From positions 1,547,372-1,611,371 of the forward strand of contig NZ_KI632511.1 of assembly GCF_000504285.1 (NCBI RefSeq): DNA of 64,000 nt, read 5' to 3'. Source of the DNA: Actinospica robiniae DSM 44927. GTDB lineage: Bacteria; Actinomycetota; Actinomycetes; Streptomycetales; Catenulisporaceae. Shown one piece after another: positions 34,186-43,274 of this stretch; within the stretch, counting starts at the first letter, position 1, and every line of letters begins with the position of its first letter. The position numbers were made by a program, and so were the translations under genes. The notes below the pieces were generated by a model that had not been told where the DNA came from, made no database searches, and saw only the letters and a list, made by a program, of their open reading frames with translations.

Positions 34186-34500
34186 CTATTCGTCGGCGGG
34201 GGCGCCGGTGAAGCTGAGCGCCAGTTGCCGCATCGCGCCCACCCCGGCCGCGGTCTCTGGTGAGATGCCGGCCACCACGCCGACGGCGACCTCGCGGATG
34301 TGCTGCGGCTGGTTCTTCAGGCCCACGAGCACGAACACGTCGATGAGCTGCAGGATTCCGGCGAGCTGCTCGGCGGGCAGACTGGCCGTCAGGTACTGTC
34401 CCACCGTGAGGTGAGCGTCGTGCGGGGCCTCGGCGACGAAGGTGTCCACGAGGGCCGCCAGCGTCGCGCGGCGGACCTCGGTCAAGACGGTGTCGGTCAT
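34186..34500 (-). CDS. Small helical protein resembling the N-terminal domain of GMC oxidoreductases
   Basis: 104 residues, all helical: VRRATLAALVDTFVAEAPHD, LPAEQLAGILQLIDVFVL, then REVAVGVVAGISPETAAGVG and AMRQLALSFTGAPAD. The same pattern (L-x-A-L-x-D-T-F-V-P, P-E-Q-x-A-G-L-x-Q-L-L-D, S-P-E-A-A-A-G-V-x-A-L-R) forms the leading helical domain of some large actinobacterial GMC alcohol oxidases. Here it stands alone and no flavin domain follows. It may be an independent subunit of the aldehyde dehydrogenase encoded 58 bp upstream in the same direction, or what remains of a GMC gene. Confidence 0.6.
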   Translation of the reverse strand: MTDTVLTEVRRATLAALVDTFVAEAPHDAHLTVGQYLTASLPAEQLAGILQLIDVFVLVGLKNQPQHIREVAVGVVAGISPETAAGVGAMRQLALSFTGAPADE

Positions 34501-34558
34501 GGTGTCGCTCTCTTTTCTTCCGGTCGTCCGAATCTCGTCCTATATGTGGCGGCGTCGA

Positions 34559-35980
34559 TCAAGGCAGTTGGAGCGACACCGTCTCGAGGAAGTCCTCGAA
34601 CCCGGCCCGACCCAGCTCGCGGCCGTTCCCGGACTGCTTCACCCCGCCGAACGGGGCCTGGATGTTGAAGGCGCCGTCGTTGATCTGCACCTGCCCGGAC
34701 TCCAGTCGCCGCGCGAAGGTGACGGCCCGTTCGACGGACGCCGAGTACACCCCGGCATTGAGTCCATACACGGTGCCGTTGGCGAGAGCCACCGCCTCGT
34801 CCTCGGTCTCGTAGGTCTGGATGACCAGGACCGGGCCGAAGATCTCCTCCTTGACGATCCGCATGTCAGGGGTCGTGTCGGTGAAGACCGTCGGCCGGAC
34901 GTAGTAGCCGTGTTCCAACCCGTCGGGCGGGTTCACACCTCCGGCCAGCAGCGTGGCGCCCTCGTCGATGCCTGAGCTGATGTACCCGCGCACGCGCTCT
35001 TGTTGGGCGGCGCAGGACAGCGGCCCGATCACCGACGCGGGCTCGAACGGGTCGCCGACGACGATCTGTTCGGCCGCCGCCTTGGCGATCGCCTCGTATT
35101 CGGCCTTGCGCGCCGCGGGCACGATCAGGCGGGTCAGGGCGATACAGGTCTGGCCCGAGTTGAGACAGCAGCCGCCGATGGCCGCCGTGACCGCCGCGAC
35201 GGGGTCCGCGTCGTCCAGCACCACCAGCGGTGACTTGCCTCCGAGTTCCAGCGACACGCGCTTGACGGTCTGGGCGGCGACCGCGCCGATGCGCTTGCCC
35301 GCGGCTGTGGAACCGGTGAACGTCACCATGTCGATGTCGGGATGGGCGACGAGCGCCTCGCCGACGGTGGGCCCGTCACCGCACACGAGATTGAACACTC
35401 CCGGCGGAAGCCCGATCGCTTCGAACACCTCGGCCAGCACGAAAGCGCTCAGCGGCGCCACTTCACTGGGCTTGGCCACCACCGTGCAGCCGGCGGCGAG
35501 GGCTGGCGCGATCTTCGCCACGATCTGGTGCAGCGGATAGTTCCACGGGGTGATCGAGGCCACGACACCGACCGGCTTCTTGATCACCAGCGAGTTGTAC
35601 AGCCGCTCCTCGAACGTGTAGTCGAGGGCTACCTCACTGGTAGCCGAGAGGGTCATGAGGGGCAGACCCACTTGTACGACGTTGCTCGTGGCGTACGGCA
35701 TTCCCGTCTCGCGGCTGACCATCGCGGCGATCTCGTTCTGCCGCCGCCCCAGCTCCTGCGCGGCAAGTTTCAGATAGGCCACCCGCTGCGCCGCATCCAG
35801 CGCGGACCACGAAGGAAATGCCTGCCTCGCCGCATGCACCGCACGCTCGACGTCACCGGCCGTGCCCGCCGGCACGGTCGCCATCACGACGCCCTGGGAG
35901 GCGTCGGTGACCTCGATCGTCTCGTCCGTCTCCGGGGGAACCCACGCACCGGCGATGAAGTGGGAACTGTGAGTGATCAC
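34559..35980 (-). CDS. NAD(P)-dependent aldehyde dehydrogenase
   Basis: 473 residues from GTG 35980 with GAGGAG upstream. An in-frame opening to 36217 lacks a site and family homology. VIKKPVGVVASITPWNYPLH is the cofactor-binding start, VSLELGGKSPLVVLDDAD holds the general base Glu, NSGQTCIALTRLIVP the catalytic Cys, and IVKEEIFGPVLVIQTYETED the conserved E-x-F-G-P. The C-terminus FGGVKQSGNGRELGRAG is typical. It oxidises an aldehyde to an acid, a probable step between the SDR/monooxygenase and the acyl-CoA ligase in the catabolic route. Confidence 0.93.
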   Translation of the reverse strand: MITHSSHFIAGAWVPPETDETIEVTDASQGVVMATVPAGTAGDVERAVHAARQAFPSWSALDAAQRVAYLKLAAQELGRRQNEIAAMVSRETGMPYATSNVVQVGLPLMTLSATSEVALDYTFEERLYNSLVIKKPVGVVASITPWNYPLHQIVAKIAPALAAGCTVVAKPSEVAPLSAFVLAEVFEAIGLPPGVFNLVCGDGPTVGEALVAHPDIDMVTFTGSTAAGKRIGAVAAQTVKRVSLELGGKSPLVVLDDADPVAAVTAAIGGCCLNSGQTCIALTRLIVPAARKAEYEAIAKAAAEQIVVGDPFEPASVIGPLSCAAQQERVRGYISSGIDEGATLLAGGVNPPDGLEHGYYVRPTVFTDTTPDMRIVKEEIFGPVLVIQTYETEDEAVALANGTVYGLNAGVYSASVERAVTFARRLESGQVQINDGAFNIQAPFGGVKQSGNGRELGRAGFEDFLETVSLQLP

Positions 35981-36559
35981 GTATGTCTCCTCGTTGAGTT
36001 CTCCGCAAGCTGGATTCATGCTCGGCAGATCGACGACAAGGAGCAATGTGCAGCGGCACGCTCTCAAGGCGCAGATCGTGGGCATGCGCACAAATGTGAA
36101 CCGTCGGCCTTGGCCGCCGCGCGGGTCTTCCGGCGCCAGCCCGGCGTCGAGGGGGCAGCGGACTGTGCCTCGTCGCTGGTCAAGAGTCCCTTGAGCCGTA
36201 CCCGCCGCCCGCCGCACAGCACTGCGCCGACAGCTTTCGGAGGTCTTCGGAAGTGTTGCAGAGGCTGGAATCCGGTGTCATGCTACGTCCCCAGCGACGC
36301 ATGGGCAGTACGTCGCGCTATTCACCTATGCCACATTATTCGACAAACTCAGCCCACGAAATCAAACCGCCGACGTCCGCCTCACGCGCGGTGATCCGTC
36401 GCCGGTATGCCGTGCACGCCCACGCGCACCAGCGCACTTGACCGGCTCGCACAAGCCGTCCGAGATGATCCCCGGCATCTGCGGGGACGAGCGCGGACCA
36501 GGGAACTAAGCAATCGCTTATCGATATTAATCAGATTCTCGCAGAGAAGGTGGATCGTC
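35981..36559. promoter_or_regulatory. Divergent promoter gap (579 bp) with palindrome TAAGCAATCGCTTA at 36507-36520
   Basis: No gene is supported here. The palindrome TAAGC-AATC-GCTTA lies 40 bp before the MFS transporter ATG, followed by AT-rich TCGATATTAATC. It looks like an operator of a TetR- or MarR-type regulator, distinct from the TAAC-N9-GTTA sites. The regulator that binds it was not identified. Confidence 0.5.
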
Positions 36560-38674
36560 ATGTCACAGACCCCGGCACGCTCCTCGGCCCCTCCCCCGGC
36601 GCCAGCCGTCGAAGCCCGGCGCGGGCTGCTCGGCCGTCAGTTGGACCGCTACCCGTCGACCGCGCCGCGCACCGCGTATCTGATCATCGTCGTGCTCGCG
36701 ACGATCACGCTGTACTACGAGATCTACGTCCAGGGCTCGGTGGCGACCACGTTGGCCGCGAACCTGCACATGACGCTCGTCTTCCTGATCTCGATCTCGA
36801 TCGTGGGCAACGGCCTGGGTGCGCTCGCGGCGATCGCCGCAGGCCTGGCCGACCGATGGGGACGGGCGAACTTCGTCGTCTACGGGCTGGCCGCGACCGG
36901 CGCACTCGATGTGTTCGGCCTTGCGAATGCCACGAGCAAGTGGGCCTACCTGGTCGTCTTCGCGGCCGTCAGCATGGTCGAAGGGATGATACTCGTCGCC
37001 ACCCCGGCGCTGATCCGCGACTTCTCCCCGCAGTTGAGCCGCGCGACCGCGATGTGCTTCTGGACGATGGGCCCGGTGCTCGGCAGCCTGGTGGTCAGCG
37101 AGGTGGCCAGCCACACGCTCGAGCGGCACCCAGACTGGCAGTATCAATACCGCGTCAGCGGCATAGTCGGCCTGCTCGTGTTCGTCGTCGCCTTCGTCGG
37201 ACTGCGGGAGCTCACTCCGCAGCTGCGTGACCAGCTGATGGTGAGCGCGCGCGACAAGGCGCTGATCGAGGCGAACGCGCGAGGTATCGATCCGAACGCG
37301 GTGCTGACCGGGCACTGGAAGCAGATGATGCGCAAGAACGTCGTCGGTCCCGCGTTCGCGATCAGTATCTTCCTGCTCTACTACTACTGCGCGGTGGGCC
37401 TGTTCGTGGTCTACTTCGCCACCGACTTCGGCTACTCGGAGGCACGGGCGAACGCGCTGGCCGACTGGTACTGGGCGGTGAACGCCGGCGCGCTGCTCGT
37501 CGCCGGCATCCTCTCGGACGCGCTGAAGGTGCGCAAACCGCTCATGCTGGTCGGTGGTCTGGCAAGCGCACTCGGCGTCGCCCTGTTCGCGATGGCCGCC
37601 ACGCGGCCGCAGACCGGCTACTACGAGTTCGTCGGAATTCTGCTGCCGATCGCTATCGGCAGCGCCTTCGCGTTCTCCGCATGGATGGCCGCGTTCACCG
37701 AGACCGTGGAGAAGCACAACCCGGCCGCGACCGCCACCGGACTCGCTATCTGGGCCTCGACGCTGCGCACCGTGGTGGTCGTGGCGCTGCTGTTCCTGAT
37801 CACGATGATCCCCGGGGCGAGCACGCTGGTGGGTCAGGGTACGCAGGTCGCCCAAGCGGCAGCCGGGCAGGCGCCCGGCCTCTCGGAAGCCGAGAACGCG
37901 ACGGTCCGGGCGGTGGCCGGCGACCCGGGCATCGTGACCCGGGTGCAGGCGATCGCCGCCAAGGACGCCGCCGAACTGGTGACGGCGCAGAAGCTGACGC
38001 CGCAGACCTTGGCCGCGCTCAAGACGGACCCGAATGCTCCGGCCACCCAGGCGCAGGCGCTCAGCGAGATCTCCGGGATCCCGGTCAACGACGTCGCCCA
38101 GGTGATGTTCCTGAGCACGACGTACGCATCCCAGCTTTCCACGGCCGCGACCATCGACGCGGCGACCCAGGCCGCGATCCTGGCGAATCCGGCGGACACC
38201 GCGGCGCAGGCCAAGGCGGTCGGCGAGATCGCGACGGCCTTCGGTATAGCACCGGCCCAGGCGGCGACGCGACTTCAAGCCCTCGCCGCGGTGCCGCACG
38301 CCTCGCTCGTCCTGCTCGCCGTCGACGGCAAGCCGGTCAGGACGGCGGTCGCACAGCTCACGGCGCTCAGCCAGGCGCCGCCGAGCGATCTTGCGCTGGT
38401 GGCCGAGTATGGTCCGGGCCTCAAGGACCCGAAGGTGGTAACCGAGCTGAAGTTCCTCCAGACGAACGCTCCCGCCGTGCAGGAGGCGAAGCAACAGGCC
38501 CCGGCACAGTGGCAGCACTGGTGGTGGGTCTGCTTCGCAGGCCAGCTTCTGTTCCTCCCGTTCATCTGGCTGCTGACCGGACGCTGGAGCCCCAAGAAGG
38601 CCAAGCAGGACGCGCACGAACACGCCGAACGCGTCGAACACCAGCTCGCGGCGCTCGCCGAGCTGGCCGACTAG
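36560..38674 (+). CDS. MFS transporter with a large extracytoplasmic insertion
   Basis: 704 residues, GAGAAGG before the ATG. Helices 1-6 are within residues 30-215, with the MFS loop AGLADRWGRANFVVYG between helices 2 and 3. Helices 7-11 are within 265-420, with a second loop SDALKVRKPLMLVG. Then about 230 soluble residues (420-650), rich in Ala/Gln/Thr and partly repetitive (ALSEISGIPVNDVAQV, AVGEIATAFGIAPAQA), are followed by the last helix HWWWVCFAGQLLFLPFIWLL. The insertion is predicted outside the membrane and may bind a bulky ligand. A sugar- or acid-type MFS is likely. Confidence 0.88.
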   Translation: MSQTPARSSAPPPAPAVEARRGLLGRQLDRYPSTAPRTAYLIIVVLATITLYYEIYVQGSVATTLAANLHMTLVFLISISIVGNGLGALAAIAAGLADRWGRANFVVYGLAATGALDVFGLANATSKWAYLVVFAAVSMVEGMILVATPALIRDFSPQLSRATAMCFWTMGPVLGSLVVSEVASHTLERHPDWQYQYRVSGIVGLLVFVVAFVGLRELTPQLRDQLMVSARDKALIEANARGIDPNAVLTGHWKQMMRKNVVGPAFAISIFLLYYYCAVGLFVVYFATDFGYSEARANALADWYWAVNAGALLVAGILSDALKVRKPLMLVGGLASALGVALFAMAATRPQTGYYEFVGILLPIAIGSAFAFSAWMAAFTETVEKHNPAATATGLAIWASTLRTVVVVALLFLITMIPGASTLVGQGTQVAQAAAGQAPGLSEAENATVRAVAGDPGIVTRVQAIAAKDAAELVTAQKLTPQTLAALKTDPNAPATQAQALSEISGIPVNDVAQVMFLSTTYASQLSTAATIDAATQAAILANPADTAAQAKAVGEIATAFGIAPAQAATRLQALAAVPHASLVLLAVDGKPVRTAVAQLTALSQAPPSDLALVAEYGPGLKDPKVVTELKFLQTNAPAVQEAKQQAPAQWQHWWWVCFAGQLLFLPFIWLLTGRWSPKKAKQDAHEHAERVEHQLAALAELAD

Positions 38675-38702
38675 GCAACTACCTGAGCGCAGGCATCGAG
38701 CA

Positions 38703-38745
38703 TGCAGCAGTCGGCGGGACACGATCGTCCCCGCCGACTGCTGCA
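38703..38745. terminator. Bidirectional terminator, 16-bp stem
   Basis: TGCAGCAGTCGGCGGG (38703-38718) pairs with CCCGCCGACTGCTGCA (38730-38745) over an 11-nt loop. It lies between the convergent MFS and monooxygenase genes. Confidence 0.75.
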
Positions 38746-38771
38746 CACGAGGTCCCGCATCGTGGTCGTGA

Positions 38772-40286
38772 TCACGCCTCAGCCTGTGGGCGCGACGCCG
38801 GTATCCCACGCCCGACCTCGGTGAAGTGGAGCGCGGAGTCCTCGATGGTGCGCAGCCGCTTGCGGTCCTGGTGGTAGCTCTGAACCGCAGTCCATGGGCC
38901 ATGGGAGCCCCGCTGGGGGAACAGGTGCATGCCGCGCCGGAGGTACCCGCTCTGCATCTCGATGAGCGGATGGAAGGTGAGGGCCGGGTCCGCGACGACG
39001 GGCGTCACCGAGGCGTAGCCGTGCCGGTCCATGTGGGCAAGCAGACGGCACACATAATCGGCCGCCAGTTCGGCCTTGAGGGTCCACGCGTTGTTGACGT
39101 AGCCGACCACGAAGGCGAAATTCGGCACGCCGCTGACCATGACGGACTTGTAGCAGACACTCTCGTTGAGGACGACGGCCTCGCCGTCGACGCTCAGCTG
39201 CATGCGGCCGATGGGGACCATGTTCAGCCCGGTGGCGGTAATGATGAGGTCGGCTTCGAGTTCACGGCCAGACTCCAGCAGGATGCCGCTCTCGGTGAAT
39301 CGCACGATCTTATCGGTGACCACCGAGGCGCATCCCGCCGAGATGGCACGGAACATGTCCCCGTCCGGCACGACGCACATGCGCTGATCCCACGGGTTGT
39401 AGGCCGGGTTGAAATGGGTGTCGACCTCGAAGCCCTCGGGCAGAGCGCGGACATTGACCCTTCGGATCAGGGCCCGCATCTGCTTGGGGAACTTCTGGCT
39501 GGTCCGGTAAAGCAGCCTCTGCCTATTGATGTTGATGGTCCGAGTGATCTTGTAGGCGAGGCCGGCGGGCAGGAGGTCCCGCAGCTTGTTGGCGATCGGG
39601 TCCTGGCGCGGGACAGGGATGATATAGCTCGGTGAGCGCTGCAGCATCGTGACGTGGCCCGCGGTCTTGGCCATGGCAGGGATGAGGGTCGCCGCGGTCG
39701 CGCCGCTCCCGATGACCACAACCTTCTTGCCCGCATAGTCAAGGTCCTCCGGCCAGTGCTGGGGGTGCACGACGCGGCCCTGGAACTTCTCCCGCCCCTC
39801 GAACTCGGGGGTATAGCCCTGGTCGTAGTCGAAGTAGCCGGCCGCCGAGAACAGCACCCCGCAGCTGACCTGGAACCGGCTGCCGTCACGCATCCGCTGC
39901 AGCGTCACCGTCCAACGGGCCTTCTCGGAGCAGAACTCCGCGGCGAGGACCTTCAGGCCCAGGTACGTGTGCTGTGCGAGGTCGTACTCCTCGATCGTCT
40001 CATCGAGGTAGGCGAGGATCTCGTGCGCGTCGGCGATCGCGTTGTCCCCGGTCCAGGGTCGGAATCCGAACCCGAACGTGTGCAGGTCCGCATCCGAGCG
40101 GATCCCCGGGTAGCGGAACAGGTCCCATGTCCCGCCTATCGCGTCCCGGGCGTCGACGATGGCGAACGTCCGGCCGGGCTGCTTGGTCGTCAGGTGGCAG
40201 CCCATGCCGATTCCGGTGAGACCGGCGCCCACGACGAGGACATCGACATGCTCGAAGACGGCTTTGTCGTTGCTGAATGTGCTCAT
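38772..40286 (-). CDS. EthA-like flavin-containing Baeyer-Villiger monooxygenase
   Basis: 504 residues. VLVVGAGLTGIGMGCHL is the FAD dinucleotide fold; DARDAIGGTWDLFRYPGIRS is the conserved G-G-T-W segment; FQGRVVHPQHWPEDLDY is the type I BVMO fingerprint F-x-G-x3-H-x3-W-P; VVVIGSGATAATLIPAM is the NADPH fold; LIITATGLNMVPIG follows. The W-P-E-D-L-D-Y-A-G wording is that of mycobacterial EthA. It inserts oxygen next to a ketone to give an ester or lactone. The lengthy 429-bp region upstream shows no gene. It is the first of two BVMO-type genes in the window. Confidence 0.92.
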   Translation of the reverse strand: MSTFSNDKAVFEHVDVLVVGAGLTGIGMGCHLTTKQPGRTFAIVDARDAIGGTWDLFRYPGIRSDADLHTFGFGFRPWTGDNAIADAHEILAYLDETIEEYDLAQHTYLGLKVLAAEFCSEKARWTVTLQRMRDGSRFQVSCGVLFSAAGYFDYDQGYTPEFEGREKFQGRVVHPQHWPEDLDYAGKKVVVIGSGATAATLIPAMAKTAGHVTMLQRSPSYIIPVPRQDPIANKLRDLLPAGLAYKITRTININRQRLLYRTSQKFPKQMRALIRRVNVRALPEGFEVDTHFNPAYNPWDQRMCVVPDGDMFRAISAGCASVVTDKIVRFTESGILLESGRELEADLIITATGLNMVPIGRMQLSVDGEAVVLNESVCYKSVMVSGVPNFAFVVGYVNNAWTLKAELAADYVCRLLAHMDRHGYASVTPVVADPALTFHPLIEMQSGYLRRGMHLFPQRGSHGPWTAVQSYHQDRKRLRTIEDSALHFTEVGRGIPASRPQAEA

Positions 40287-40715
40287 ATGAATGCTCCTGC
40301 TGCTGGGCTCTGGGACTGACTGCGCAGCTCGGCGAGGGCCGAGGACGGGTGACCTCGCCGAACGTGCCTGCGCTCAGGACGGCCGCGCCGACGGCGGCAT
40401 CAGGGCTGGCGGCATCACCGCCGGCGTGGGCGCCGAGACAGCGTAGGTCGGCGCTGTCACGGGTCGCTCGTGCACGCGCGCCAAACCGCGGAAGGCAGTT
40501 TGTCACCCCGGCACAATGGAGGGCGATCCCGGGCTGAGGAAGCCGTCGGCGACAGGCAGCTGATACCTCATTACGCGGCCGCGACCTCGGATGTACCAGC
40601 CGGGCATGCGCCCCCGCGTCCCCCGACCTAGGGTGATGCTGGCACCACGTCAGGCCCGTCTGCTGGGCAGGCGCGACATGAGGTCGGCCACATTCGGCTG
40701 CAGAGAGAGACACCC
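40287..40715. other. Divergent intergenic region of 429 bp without a gene
   Basis: This stretch must hold promoters for the EthA-like gene (minus) and the fusion gene (plus). I see no clear palindrome beyond a short GCCCGTCTGCTGGGC hairpin near 40650. No TAAC-N9-GTTA operator is present. Confidence 0.4.
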
Positions 40716-42044
40716 ATGAGTGACGAGCAGATGACCGTCGTCATCGCCGCGTACGGCTCGCACGGTGCGGCGCGGCGGGACTATGGCGAACTCGTGCGCC
40801 TGCACGATGTCGGGGTGATCGCGGACGCGAAGGGCATCATGTTGTTGATGACCGACCCGGACGCGAAGATCTCGGTGCAGGAGGGCGGCGGCGGCCTGAT
40901 GGGGAAGCTGGCCGCGCGCAGCGTGGCGAAAGCCTTCAAAGGCCGGCTCTCCCCCGATTCCGGCACCGTTGTGGTGATCTTCAACTCGGCCGCCAGGTCA
41001 GGCGTCGAGCAGGCGATCAGCCATCACGTGCGCAGGGCGTTCGCCGATGCCGCCGGATCGGACGGCGCCGCCCTGGAGGCAGCGTTCGCGAAGGCCGGGG
41101 ACGAATTGGCCGGGCCGTTCCCAAGCGAGAGCAGCGTGCCGCGGGTCGAGGACCTGTCACGATACAGGCTGCCCGGGAGCCGGATCGAGGTGAACGGCGT
41201 GGCCATGCACGTGGCCGACGAGGGCAGCGGTGACCGAGTGGTACTGATGGTCCGCGGCATGCCCGACACCTCGGCCTGCTGGAAGTTTCCAGATGCCCGA
41301 CATGGTCTCCGCCGGATATCGCGTGATCGTCCCGAACCTGATCGGCAGCGGCCTGTCGGACAAGCCCCGCGAGCTCGACCACTATGCTGCCGGCCACGTG
41401 GCCGCGGACTTGGCCGCTCTCTTGGACAAGCTCGGCATCGACCGGGTACATCTGGTCGGCCACGGGTGGGGAGCACGGTTCTGCTGGCAGTTCGCCATGA
41501 CCCACCCGTTCCGGATCGGGGCGATGGTCGTGGTCTCGGCCGGGCACCCGAAGGCGCGCAGCGCGGACAACCTGTTCAGTCTTGCGCGCGCCCGTTGGGA
41601 CTGGGTCCCGTTCAGCAACACCGACTCGAACGCCGCCGAACTGTACACGGCAGCGGACTGCGCCTACGCCCGACTGGTCTTCGGTTCCCACCCCGAATTG
41701 CAGGACGTCCTAGCCCGCAATCTCGGCCAGGACGGCGGCTTCGGCCCCACGCTGCGCTGGGACCCGGCCAATCCCGTGACCGCCTCATGGTTCCAGGCGC
41801 TGACCGACACCACCGCGCCTCCCGAGGTGCACGCCCCGGTCCTGGGCATCTGGCCCACCGGCGACATCTTCTGCTTCGAACACGAGGTCGAGGCCTCCGG
41901 CCAATACGTCAACGGGCCCTTCCGCTACGAACGCGTCGAGGCCGCCAGCCACTGGGCCCCCTCGACGCCCCCGGTGAGGTCACCCGACTCATCCTGGACT
42001 GGCTGCTCCAGCATCGGGCGACGGCCTCTCCCTCCGCTCAGTGA
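40716..42044 (+). pseudogene. DUF1269-like domain fused to an alpha/beta hydrolase, with two compensating frameshifts
   Basis: Residues 1-130 (MTVVIAAYGSHGAARRDYGE, VIADAKGIMLLMTDPDAK, GGGLMGKLAARSVAKAFKGR) resemble a DUF1269/general-stress domain. Residues from about 150 start an epoxide-hydrolase-like fold. At 41289-41290 one extra base moves coding to the next frame (MVSAGYRVIVPNLIGSGLSD, then VHLVGHGWGARFCWQFA with the nucleophile motif G-H-G-W-G, the Asp of haloalkane dehalogenase-type enzymes replaced by His). At the C-run 41957-41961 one missing base returns it to the original frame (DAPGEVTRLILDWLLQHRAT). Open reading and conservation in all parts point to recent indels or sequencing errors rather than old decay. 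Confidence 0.7.
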
Positions 42045-42108
42045 CGGCGCGCCGGTCAGACCCTGATCCAGCCGCGTACGGGTGAGCGCGAAGACAAAGG
42101 GACGCCAC

Positions 42109-43200
42109 ATGGGCACGCATGATCGGGATGCGGCGACGGCAGGCCCGGGCCGGCGGATCCGAGAAAGTGGGCCGGCGGGGGATGTCGCTGGCGATCTGGA
42201 CCCGCCCGCGTTCGGATTCGCGGTGCGCACCGCGGGTGCGATGCTGCTCGCCGGTGGATTCATGGCCGTCGCGTGGGCGATCGCCATCGCCGGTGGCGTG
42301 TCCGGGCCCGATGCACGGTGGCGTACCCCTGTGTTCGTCGTCAGCATCTTCGCGGCCGGTTTCGGGGCGGTGCTGCTGCTGGGCCGGCGCGCGCCGACCT
42401 GGCTGCTGTTCGCGTTCCCGTCGGTGACCGCGGTGCTGATCTGCACTCCCCCGCTGGTATCGCAGGAGTCGACACCGGCCGGGTCGATCCTTCTGGTCTG
42501 GCCGATCCTGTTCGCCGGATACCTGCTGCCCGAGCGCATCGCCTGGGCCACCCTGGGCGTGTCGCTGGGCCTGCTTATGGCGATGGCACTGCGAGTCCAT
42601 TCGGACGGCACCGTCGCCTCATGTGTCGAGGTCGGTTTGTCGCTGGTGGCGACCGCATACATCACGGTCCATCTGCGGCGGCACAATCGCACGCTTGTCT
42701 ACAGGTTGCATCAGGAAGCCCGGATCGATGCGCTGACCGGGCTGGCCAACCGTCGAGCCTTCGACGACCTGCTGGAGCGTGATTTCACCCTGTACCAACG
42801 GCGTGGCGATCCGCTTTCCCTGCTGGCGATCGACGTCGATCATTTCAAGCGGCTCAACGACCGGGCCGGGCACCCGGCCGGGGATGCGGCGTTGGCCGCG
42901 TTGGCCGCCGTTCTGGCCGCGCAGGTACGGCGCGGCGACATCGTGGCACGCGTCGGCGGAGAGGAGTTCGCCGTACTGCTCACCGACTGTCCGACCGGTG
43001 TGGCCCAGCACCGGGCACGTGCCCTGCGGGCCGTCGTCGCCGCCGACTCCGCCGCGTGGCCCAACCCGATCACGGTCAGCATCGGCGTAGCCACCGTTCC
43101 CGCCCACGCCGACACCCCCGCGGGTCTCGTCACCGCCGCCGACACCGCGCTCTACGCCGCGAAAGCCGCCGGACGCGACACCGTGGCCACCGCCTCCTGA
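42109..43200 (+). CDS. Membrane diguanylate cyclase (GGDEF domain)
   Basis: 363 residues. About six membrane helices lie between residues 38 and 200. Residues 205-363 form the GGDEF domain: RIDALTGLANRRAFDDLLER, LLAIDVDHFKRLNDRAGHPA, then VARVGGEEFAVLLTD with an intact G-G-E-E-F active site, and ISIGVATVPAHADTPAG near the end. An R-x-x-D inhibitory site is not obvious five residues before GGEEF. It makes c-di-GMP, which in actinomycetes governs development. The ATG at 42109 follows GGGACG. The gene stands after the hydrolase fusion and convergent to the GH15 gene. Confidence 0.92.
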   Translation: MGTHDRDAATAGPGRRIRESGPAGDVAGDLDPPAFGFAVRTAGAMLLAGGFMAVAWAIAIAGGVSGPDARWRTPVFVVSIFAAGFGAVLLLGRRAPTWLLFAFPSVTAVLICTPPLVSQESTPAGSILLVWPILFAGYLLPERIAWATLGVSLGLLMAMALRVHSDGTVASCVEVGLSLVATAYITVHLRRHNRTLVYRLHQEARIDALTGLANRRAFDDLLERDFTLYQRRGDPLSLLAIDVDHFKRLNDRAGHPAGDAALAALAAVLAAQVRRGDIVARVGGEEFAVLLTDCPTGVAQHRARALRAVVAADSAAWPNPITVSIGVATVPAHADTPAGLVTAADTALYAAKAAGRDTVATAS

Positions 43201-43232
43201 GCGCTCTTCCGGCCCGCTGTTCCCCCTACGCG

Positions 43233-43269
43233 GCGATCAGGCGGCAGTCGCATACCGACGCCTGACCGC
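43233..43269. terminator. Hairpin between convergent GGDEF and GH15 genes
   Basis: GCGATCAGGCG (43233-43243) pairs with CGCCTGACCGC (43259-43269), with one G-T/A-C mismatch and a 15-nt loop. A shared terminator is likely, though it is weak. Confidence 0.45.
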
Positions 43270-43274
43270 TGCGT

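Noticed and set aside
36563-38902. A 779-codon minus-strand ORF
   Set aside because: It lies antisense to the MFS transporter, is dominated by Arg/Gly/His and has no motif; it is a high-GC shadow.
41280-41300. Programmed frameshifting in the DUF1269-hydrolase fusion
   Set aside because: No slippery heptamer or downstream pseudoknot is visible, and a second, opposite shift occurs at 41957; indels explain both better.
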